Source of the DNA: a virus
Length of the DNA stretch: 27,423 nt
Strand: one strand, 5' to 3'
IMG/VR virus record: IMGVR_UViG_3300028030_000052
Span: 1-27,423 of that record
Positions 22,851-27,423 of this stretch are shown here, piece by piece. The position numbers were made by a program, and so were the translations under genes. The notes beneath the pieces were generated by a model, which saw nothing but the letters and a program-made list of their open reading frames with translations, had not been told where the DNA came from and ran no database searches. Positions within the stretch are counted from its first letter, which is position 1; each line of letters begins with the position of its first letter.

Positions 22851-22925
22851 AAGCAAAGCTTTTTCGCTTTGCTTCGCTTATTATACTACACCATTGATAT
22901 TATGGTGTATAAATATTAATATCAA
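22851..22925 (+). other. Hairpins after the RNA polymerase gene, two of them mutually exclusive
   Basis: AAGCAAAGC (22851-22859) pairs with GCTTTGCTT (22866-22874) as a 9-base stem 12 bases after the stop. Next, TACACCAT (22887-22894) pairs with ATGGTGTA (22902-22909). Alternatively the loop segment TTGATATT (22894-22901) pairs with AATATCAA (22918-22925). The last two stems share bases and compete. No T-run follows them. Confidence 0.5.
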
Positions 22926-22938
22926 TTTATACTAAAGA

Positions 22939-22983
22939 GAGGAGTGTCAGTCTTACTATAGTCTGATGCTCCTCCTTTTTTTT
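22939..22983 (+). terminator. Rho-independent terminator
   Basis: A 12-base stem (22939-22950, GAGGAGTGTCAG, with 22963-22974, including two G-U pairs) and a 12-base loop are followed by a C and eight T's. This ends the polymerase transcript and separates it from the small-gene region. Confidence 0.82.
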
Positions 22984-23102
22984 AGCTTTCAATCCCATTT
23001 TTTTTAATTCTATATTCCATGTTTAGCTTTTTCAAGTTTCTCTTTTGTTGTAATTCGTTTAAGTTTACATATATCTTTGAAATCCACATTTATCAGTAAC
23101 TT

Positions 23103-23155
23103 CCGAACCCCATGCGGGGTATCGGTGTTTTGTTGAATCAATGATTCGATAAAAC
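23103..23155 (+). other. Two leader hairpins before the 159-residue gene
   Basis: A GC-rich hairpin (23103-23125) has CCCC/GGGG and CCGA/TCGG stems with one bulge. A second 13-base stem follows (23127-23139 with 23143-23155; GTTTT/AAAAC at the base, GAATC/GATTC at the top, wobble pairs between). They sit 28 bases before the start codon, in a non-coding leader that begins after the terminator at 22983. A phage promoter, RNA-processing or stability role is possible. Confidence 0.5.
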
Positions 23156-23182
23156 AATTACTTTTTACTAAAAGGATAGAAC

Positions 23183-23662
23183 ATGACTAAAAAGCAATTA
23201 ATGTCAGAGCTTACAAAACTAAATGTTGATTTCAAAAAAAGTTGGAGTAAAAAAAAGTTGGAGGAAGTATTCTTGTTTGTTGAACCGAATAATAGTGCTG
23301 TTGTAAAAACAACATTAGAGAATGGTTCAAAAAAAGATTATGCTTTGTTTGCAGATTTGAAAGTTAATCGTATGATAAATGAAGTTAAACGCTTGAATTT
23401 GCACAAGATGACTTCTACACAGCTTGAAGCATTAGCTATGGAACGAGCTAAGGCTGATTTAGAGCAAGGTTTATTTGAAAAGCATGAGCTTAATAAAAAA
23501 GCTTCTGGGAAGTTATGGTATTTAAACGAGTGCTTAGCAGTCTCTAAGAGTGTTGAGGAGGCTTGTGAGTACTACGAAGAAGAATATCAACTTTCTGATA
23601 TGCCTAATAAAGCAGATAGAAGAAAATTAATTTCTTCCAAGGCTGAAAGTCTCTGGAAGTAA
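23183..23662 (+). CDS. Unknown protein with SAP/HeH-like N-terminus
   Basis: A 159-residue, highly charged protein. The first 30 residues (TKKQLMSELTKLNVDF, then SKKKLEEVF) have the helix-turn-helix spacing of SAP/HeH-type nucleic-acid-binding motifs often seen in small phage proteins. The remainder is helical and acidic (EEACEYYEEEYQLSD) with a basic end. No named family. AAAAGGAT precedes the ATG. As the first of the small forward genes it is probably early and may bind DNA or RNA. Confidence 0.6.
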   Translation: MTKKQLMSELTKLNVDFKKSWSKKKLEEVFLFVEPNNSAVVKTTLENGSKKDYALFADLKVNRMINEVKRLNLHKMTSTQLEALAMERAKADLEQGLFEKHELNKKASGKLWYLNECLAVSKSVEEACEYYEEEYQLSDMPNKADRRKLISSKAESLWK

Positions 23663-23672
23663 TTTTAGAACC

Positions 23673-23690
23673 AACCACAAACATGTGGTT
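23673..23690 (+). other. Hairpin after the 159-residue gene
   Basis: AACCACA (23673-23679) pairs with TGTGGTT (23684-23690), extended by AACC/GGTT with a bulge. It lies ten bases after the stop codon and lacks a T-run. A second small stem (TGTCT/AGACA near 23724-23740) lies further along the leader of the next gene. Confidence 0.45.
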
Positions 23691-23784
23691 AGGTTAAAAG
23701 ATATATATAACTAATCTACAGTATGTCTTTAAATAGACAGAACTTATCTTATTAGATGAGTATTATTTTTTAAAAGGATTTATT

Positions 23785-23970
23785 ATGGATAGTGCAATTA
23801 GAAAAATTTATTTCTTTATTGAGAACTTTGTGCCTTACGAAAGTAAGGGTGAAATAGAATTAACAGACAATGGTTATAGAGTCAAGGTATTATTCTTTGA
23901 TACTATATTATGTAAAGAGGTCAATGAATTTCTACATTTCACCAGAGATGGTGATTTAATCCAAAACTAG
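23785..23970 (+). CDS. Small acidic protein of unknown function
   Basis: A 61-residue protein with AAAAGGAT before its ATG. It has a hydrophobic N-terminal strand or helix (IRKIYFFIENFVPY) followed by alternating strands (GEIELTDNGYRVKVLFFDT), possibly a small beta-rich fold. No family was recognised. It belongs to a series of small single-gene units typical of early phage regions that encode host takeover proteins; that role is inference. Confidence 0.55.
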   Translation: MDSAIRKIYFFIENFVPYESKGEIELTDNGYRVKVLFFDTILCKEVNEFLHFTRDGDLIQN

Positions 23971-23987
23971 ACATTCTTTGTCTAGTT
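23965..23987 (+). terminator. Hairpin overlapping the stop codon of the 61-residue gene
   Basis: AACTAGACA (23965-23973) pairs perfectly with TGTCTAGTT (23979-23987) around a 5-base loop, and the stem includes the TAG stop codon. It is followed by AACTTAG, not a T-run. A second stem (ATGTATAA with TTATACAT, about 24000-24030) follows before the next start. mRNA end protection or weak termination is likely. Confidence 0.45.
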
Positions 23988-24070
23988 AACTTAGTAAAAT
24001 ATGTATAAGAGTTTTTAGAGCTTTTATACATGTCTTTATAGGCAGTAGAAAAATTTTAAAAGGATATACA

Positions 24071-24316
24071 ATGAAATTAATTTGGATTTGGTTTCAGGAA
24101 TGGAATGGGCAAGGTAATTGTACTGGCTATGGTGGAGAAAGAGATTTCAAAACCAAAAAAGAATTACAAAAATGGCTAAACAACTATGTTCCTAATTTTG
24201 AAAATTGTACGCTTCATTAGGATTATATAGAAGAAAAAGATGAAGTTGATATAGAAATAACTAATGAAAATGTAGTTAATGCAACACAGAGAAGAAATAA
24301 AATAATAGGAGAATAA
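24071..24316 (+). pseudogene. Small gene interrupted by an in-frame amber codon
   Basis: ATG at 24071, with AAAAGGATATAC before it, opens a 49-residue frame (MKLIWIWFQEWNGQGNCTGY at its start) that meets TAG at 24218-24220. The same frame then stays open for 31 more codons of protein-like, acidic sequence (DYIEEKDEVDIEITNE) to TAA at 24314. The next gene's AGGAG lies in this tail and its ATG follows one base after the TAA. TAG ends other genes here, so it is not generally recoded. A nonsense mutation, stop read-through, or a genuine 49-residue gene with a remnant are all possible. Confidence 0.5.
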
Positions 24317-24317
24317 A

Positions 24318-24557
24318 ATGACATATCTACACAATACAAAAAGCGAATGGGCTGATGGTGCTGCATTATTCGTAGCAGACCACGAACGAGCTGTTGACTT
24401 CAAAAATGGAGATTTTCTCTTAATCAGAGGCAATGCTGAGAAAGATTTTGAAGTAGAAGTCGAAGACGATAAAATCTATCTACATGAAATAAGTTTTAAA
24501 GAAGAATATTTAGAAGAGATTGAAGCAGAAGCAATCTCTCCTTGGAAGCAAAATTAA
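24318..24557 (+). CDS. Small very acidic protein of unknown function
   Basis: A 79-residue protein with many Glu and Asp (FEVEVEDDKIYLHEISFKEE). Aromatic and hydrophobic residues alternate in a pattern that suggests a small beta fold (GDFLLIRGN). Its high negative charge recalls DNA-mimic or host-inhibitor proteins of early phage regions, but there is no sequence match I can name. AGGAGA precedes the ATG, inside the end of the interrupted gene upstream. Confidence 0.58.
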   Translation: MTYLHNTKSEWADGAALFVADHERAVDFKNGDFLLIRGNAEKDFEVEVEDDKIYLHEISFKEEYLEEIEAEAISPWKQN

Positions 24558-24666
24558 GAGTTTTTTACATCAACAGGTATAATCATATACCTAAGATGTA
24601 ATTCATTGAAAATAGAGTACATTTTGAACCAGCAATAGACATATACACATACATTAAGGATAGAAA

Positions 24667-24861
24667 ATGAGATACAAAATATTACCATTAACATTAGATG
24701 AGTTTAAAGAGAGATACAATGTTTTATGTGAAACAATAGCTTTTGCTTATGGGAGATACCTTTTAACAAACATAAATACACATCACTATAATGATGCAAC
24801 TATCAAAGAGTGGTATAGAAATCAATTTTCATCACTCTTAACCAGCAACACACAATATTAA
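24667..24861 (+). CDS. Small protein of unknown function
   Basis: A 64-residue protein, AAGGAT before its ATG. Helical, with LTLDEFKERYNVLCETIAFA and a Tyr/His/Asn-rich second half. No family was recognised. The 109-base leader before it carries only short inverted repeats around 24575-24600. Confidence 0.5.
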   Translation: MRYKILPLTLDEFKERYNVLCETIAFAYGRYLLTNINTHHYNDATIKEWYRNQFSSLLTSNTQY

Positions 24862-24875
24862 AAAAGGACAAAAGA

Positions 24876-25064
24876 ATGAAAACTGTACAAAGAATATTAA
24901 AACAATTAGATTTTGCGAAAAAAGTTGAAGTAGAAGTATATAATAATAAAATAGTTACATACCATGAAATCTTCAACAATACTATTAAAACCTTGTGGAC
25001 TAGACAAGGTAAGATGATTAGACAACAGAAAATCAAAAATAAGAGGTTTTTATATTCTAGGTAA
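24876..25064 (+). CDS. Small basic protein of unknown function
   Basis: A 62-residue, Lys-rich protein (VQRILKQLDFAKKVEVEVY, ending in KIKNKRFLYSR). The basic C-terminus suggests contact with nucleic acid. It follows the previous gene by 14 bases, with AAAAAAGGAC as ribosome-binding site, so the pair is co-transcribed. Confidence 0.5.
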   Translation: MKTVQRILKQLDFAKKVEVEVYNNKIVTYHEIFNNTIKTLWTRQGKMIRQQKIKNKRFLYSR

Positions 25065-25159
25065 CCAATCATATACATAGACTATAATTCGTTTAAATAC
25101 AGCTAAGCTAGATACCTTTATCAGCTTGGTTCTATTTTTATTGATAGAAAGGATATAAG

Positions 25160-25390
25160 ATGAAAAAGATTATAGCGACAGTAGCTAAAGATATAAAAGG
25201 CAATATTACAATATTAAATATCAACGATAGAGCTGCTAAAGATTTTCTTAATCTATTTGATAATTTTGAAGATGGATTAAAACTTAAAAGCACTATTACA
25301 GAACCAAAGAAAATCAATCTTATTTTCAAACATGAAATAATGGATAATGATTTAGGTATTGAACATGATGAATGGTTAGAAGAAATTTAG
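25160..25390 (+). CDS. Small acidic protein of unknown function
   Basis: A 76-residue protein with AAAGGATATAAG before the ATG. It starts with a beta-type stretch (KKIIATVAKDIKGNITILN), continues with a helix (RAAKDFLNLFDNFEDG) and ends in an acidic tail (IEHDEWLEEI). No family was recognised. Its leader holds the AGCTAAGCTAGATACC / TATCAGCTT inverted segment (about 25100-25125). Confidence 0.52.
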   Translation: MKKIIATVAKDIKGNITILNINDRAAKDFLNLFDNFEDGLKLKSTITEPKKINLIFKHEIMDNDLGIEHDEWLEEI

Positions 25391-25465
25391 TGCTAAATAG
25401 TATGTTAAAAATTATATAATAGGGGAAATGCTTCAAATATCTATTTTATGGGATTTGATTAGTTT

Positions 25466-25525
25466 TGAAATTATACATGAGAAGTAATTAGGGATTCTGA
25501 AATTACCTATAGTGTATAATTTCAG
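25466..25525 (+). other. Competing stem-loops in the non-coding region 25391-25916
   Basis: GTATAATTTCA (25514-25524) can pair perfectly with TGAAATTATAC (25466-25476). The overlapping TAATTTCAG (25517-25525) can instead pair with CTGAAATTA (25497-25505). The two stems share one strand and exclude each other. The 526-base region has no convincing full gene; it also holds a tiny frame and a repeat array described separately. Confidence 0.5.
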
Positions 25526-25558
25526 AGTGATATTTTGTTTATAAAGAGGTTTCAATAA

Positions 25559-25615
25559 ATGAATAATAAAAATATAAAACAAATTTCCTTAGATGTTGGT
25601 AATATTTTTATTTGA
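25559..25615 (+). pseudogene. Eighteen-codon frame, possible remnant or leader peptide
   Basis: ATG at 25559, with AAGAGG before it, encodes MNNKNIKQISLDVGNIFI and then TGA. The segment ISLDVGN resembles the first strand of actin-like partition ATPases (ParM type), but nothing more follows in frame that is recognisable. It could be a remnant of a deleted gene, a leader peptide, or chance. Confidence 0.2.
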
Positions 25616-25629
25616 AGTCGAAGCTTTGA

Positions 25630-25846
25630 TGTTCCCAACTCTTCGGAACATATACATGTTCCCAAATTTCTCGGAACATGTTTAAAGCCCATAATATAGG
25701 CATTTGAAATCTTTTTTTAGATGTTCCCAACTATACTTGTTCCCAACTCTTCGGAACATGTTTTAAACTCCACAATATAGGCATTTGAATAACTTGTTCC
25801 CATGTTCCCTATATATTATAATATATAAATAATCTATTTGGGAACA
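25630..25846. repeat. TGTTCCC / GGGAACA repeat array
   Basis: TGTTCCC occurs six times forward (25630, 25657, 25722, 25738, 25795, 25803) and GGAACA four times in the opposite sense (25645, 25673, 25753, 25840). Three pairs form imperfect inverted repeats of 21-24 bases. A 52-base block (25657-25708) is repeated at an 81-base step (25738-25789), including the identical AATATAGGCATTTGAA. The array lies immediately upstream of the ribbon-helix-helix-like gene and its -10 box, as expected for iterons of an origin or operators for that protein. Confidence 0.78.
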
Positions 25847-25878
25847 TCAAAATCAACTCACTTTTAGTATATATACGA

Positions 25879-25884
25879 TATAAT
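25879..25884 (+). promoter_or_regulatory. Possible -10 box before the RHH-like gene
   Basis: TATAAT lies 33 bases before the ATG at 25917, just after the repeat array, in a run of alternating TA. No good -35 is present. Binding to the repeats upstream could control it. Confidence 0.35.
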
Positions 25885-25916
25885 ATATATACAATAAAAT
25901 AATGAAAGGATTATTC

Positions 25917-26090
25917 ATGAATTTACAAGGAAAGCGTAAAATAATTTATTTTACACCAGATGCACAAAAAGATTTGCAAAAAATTATGAAAATAGCTCCA
26001 AGAGAAGTAAATAACTCTATTGCTGTTAGATTAGGGTTAAAGCTATATTTAAAACAACTTCAGAACCAAAACAAAAAGAATATAAAATGA
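25917..26090 (+). CDS. Ribbon-helix-helix-like small DNA-binding protein
   Basis: A 57-residue basic protein. The layout matches Arc/MetJ/CopG-type ribbon-helix-helix proteins: a basic N-terminal strand (KRKIIYFTP), a first helix (DAQKDLQKIMKI), a turn with Asn/Ser (REVNNS) and a second helix (IAVRLGLKLYLKQL). Such dimers bind tandem or inverted operators. I chose the ATG at 25917 because AAAGGAT is six bases before it; the ATG at 25902 would lie upstream of that site. Its stop overlaps the next start (ATGA), so it is co-translated with the ATPase. It probably binds the repeat array upstream and regulates its own transcription or replication initiation. Confidence 0.55.
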   Translation: MNLQGKRKIIYFTPDAQKDLQKIMKIAPREVNNSIAVRLGLKLYLKQLQNQNKKNIK

Positions 26091-27022
26091 GGGATATATT
26101 AAAAAGTATATTACCAGAAGGTTATAATCAAGTAAAGGATTTAATTGGCATAGGAGAAACTAACTTTTTATGTGGTGGATTAAATATATTTTATGGAATG
26201 GACGGAAGTGGTAAGTCTTGGCAAATAGTGAAAGCACTAGGCTGTGAAAATAACAATGTCAGAAATACAGTGTATCTTGATACAGATGGTTCTAATGGTT
26301 TAAAATTTGTCAAACATTGCAATAAATATGGAATAGAGTATATAAGTAGTGATGCTATTCATAATTATCCTGATGGAGAAGATATTTTCTTTAAAGTATT
26401 ATTCTTAATTAGAGCTATCACCACAAGCTACAAAAGTCAAAATAAACCTTATCCTCCTGTATTTGTTATAGACAGTCTTTCTAGTATCGGAGAAGGTAGA
26501 GAAATCAATAATTCTGAAAAAATATCTCCATTATTATATGAGATTAATGGAATTGCTGAAAAACATAATATTTGCATTATTTTAATAGACCATGCTACAG
26601 AATTATGGCATAAAGGTGAATTAGTTGGGTTCAAATTAGAAGGTAATGCTTCTGCTAAAAGAAGAACTACAGTAACTGTAAATAGATATGAACCAATAGA
26701 TGAAACACAACCTCATCTTGGAGGAACAATAATATGTGAAAGAGCCAGAGGTAATAACTGTGGATTATCTGTTGGTGATGTGCAAGAAGTATTAAATGAA
26801 CAAAAAAACTCTTCTTTAGAATGGATAATTGAAAAAAGACCAGATTGGTTGATTAAAAAAGAAATAACTAAAACAGAGTTTTCGAGAGCAACCAAACATA
26901 AAAAAGATTTATGGGTTAGAAAATATGCTTCACAGATATTTGATGAGGTAAAAAAAGGTAAAACTACATATTTCATTTTAAAAGAAAATTATAAAAATCA
27001 ACATTCTAATTTAACACTTTAA
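26087..27022 (+). CDS. RecA-fold ATPase, RepA/AAA_25-like helicase or loader
   Basis: A 311-residue P-loop ATPase. Walker A is GMDGSGKS (37-44). A conserved strand TVYLDTDG follows at about 61-68. Walker B is VFVIDSLSSIG (125-134, with Asp129). IILIDHATE (164-172) matches the sensor-like strand seen in RSF1010 RepA (FLHHASK region). The arrangement fits the AAA_25/RepA group of hexameric replicative helicases, and less well DnaB or RecA recombinases. The C-terminal 80 residues are Lys-rich and probably bind DNA. Coupling to an RHH-like protein and the iteron-like array suggests a replication-initiation unit, which is inference. Confidence 0.68.
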   Translation: MRDILKSILPEGYNQVKDLIGIGETNFLCGGLNIFYGMDGSGKSWQIVKALGCENNNVRNTVYLDTDGSNGLKFVKHCNKYGIEYISSDAIHNYPDGEDIFFKVLFLIRAITTSYKSQNKPYPPVFVIDSLSSIGEGREINNSEKISPLLYEINGIAEKHNICIILIDHATELWHKGELVGFKLEGNASAKRRTTVTVNRYEPIDETQPHLGGTIICERARGNNCGLSVGDVQEVLNEQKNSSLEWIIEKRPDWLIKKEITKTEFSRATKHKKDLWVRKYASQIFDEVKKGKTTYFILKENYKNQHSNLTL

Positions 27023-27049
27023 AACCAATTATAAAAAAGGAATAACAAA

Positions 27050-27320
27050 ATGAAAAAAAAAAATACATAGTAAAAAATATGAAGATTTATATATAGAGTT
27101 AGATGCATGTGAGTTTGATGTAAATGGAGATAGACTCAAAAAAAATAAAAATCCATTCATTGATTTAAATGGACTTGAAAAAACAGTCAATTATTATGAA
27201 GAGATAATAAGTGATTTAGCTAAACAACTAATAAAATTACAAAAAAATTACAATATGACTCTCAATATATTAAAAGAAGAAATTAAACGACTTCAAAACC
27301 AACTACAAACAAAGGAATAA
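27050..27320 (+). pseudogene. Small coiled-coil gene with a frame break at an A11 run
   Basis: ATG at 27050, with AAAAAAGGAATAAC before it, is followed by eleven A's (27053-27063) and a stop after six codons. With ten A's the same start would read a full frame to TAA at 27318: about 88 residues, with YEDLYIELDACEFDVNGD and a long helix (LEKTVNYYEEIISDLAKQL and beyond). That frame has no other start codon near its beginning. Sequencing error, a real frameshift, or transcription slippage on the A-run could explain it. The protein would be a small coiled coil of unknown function. Confidence 0.55.
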
Positions 27321-27322
27321 CA

Positions 27323-27423
27323 ATGAAAATAATAAAGAATTGGATAAAAGATGAAAAAGAGTTTTTCTTTCACTTAGGTTATCAAAATGATACACCAGAA
27401 GAGTTAGCTGGTGGTTCTAAATT
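27323..27423 (+). CDS. Partial gene running off the right edge
   Basis: ATG at 27323, two bases after the previous stop, with AAAGGAATAA overlapping that stop. The 33 visible codons begin MKIIKNWIKDEKEFFFHLGY and continue QNDTPEELAGGSK. No stop occurs before the window ends. The start of an unrecognised protein, translationally coupled to the coiled-coil gene. Confidence 0.5.
   Translation, partial: MKIIKNWIKDEKEFFFHLGYQNDTPEELAGGSK

Noticed and set aside
25559-25705. Reading frame continuing through TGA for 28 more codons into the repeat array
   Set aside because: The extension is made of the TGTTCCC repeats, and TGA is used as a normal stop at 26088. A recoded TGA is not supported.
25630-25846. 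CRISPR array
   Set aside because: Repeat units are only 7-9 bases with irregular spacing and inverted copies; no cas genes are near. Operators or iterons explain it better.

Overview
The window is part of the genome of a tailed double-stranded DNA phage, most likely a podovirus-like relative of the N4/T7-type phages. It is very AT-rich (around 30% GC by eye), densely coded, and uses the standard bacterial code: TAA, TAG and TGA all end genes. Ribosome-binding sites are AAAGGAT or AAGGAG. The host is not identified. A low-GC Gram-negative such as a Campylobacterota member would fit the Shine-Dalgarno style and base composition, but nothing here proves it.

Left arm (minus strand, about 18.9 kb down to 0.15 kb): one tightly packed late operon, mostly with overlapping or nearly touching genes. 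In transcription order it holds a small HTH protein and a second packaging-type protein, the large terminase interrupted by a LAGLIDADG intein, a possible connector, and a cluster of tail appendage proteins built from shared modules. Then come the portal, another appendage protein, a lysis group (phospholipase A2-like protein, a start-less membrane peptide, a T7-lysozyme-type amidase), a small helical protein, a scaffold-like protein, the major capsid protein (N4 gp56 family) and an HNH-AP2-NUMOD1 homing endonuclease. Structured RNA surrounds the endonuclease at the left edge.

Centre (18.9-20.45 kb): two non-coding regulatory regions around one small forward gene. They carry tandem and dispersed repeats, a C8 tract, several hairpins, a terminator with competing stems, and a sigma70-type promoter whose 17-bp spacer holds an inverted repeat.

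Right arm (plus strand, 20.45 kb to the end): the promoter drives a 795-residue protein that I read as a highly divergent single-subunit (T7-type) RNA polymerase. A string of small unrecognised proteins follows, each with its own AAAGGAT site and often a preceding RNA hairpin. Then comes an array of TGTTCCC/GGGAACA iteron-like repeats in front of a ribbon-helix-helix-like protein and a RecA/RepA-like ATPase, which together look like a replication or copy-control unit. Two reading frames on this arm are interrupted: one by an in-frame amber codon, one by a run of eleven A's.

Two genome-wide sequence biases stand out. I found no GATC anywhere, where chance would give roughly 70-80. The hexamer GAACCA/TGGTTC occurs about 55-60 times, against about 8 expected from base composition.
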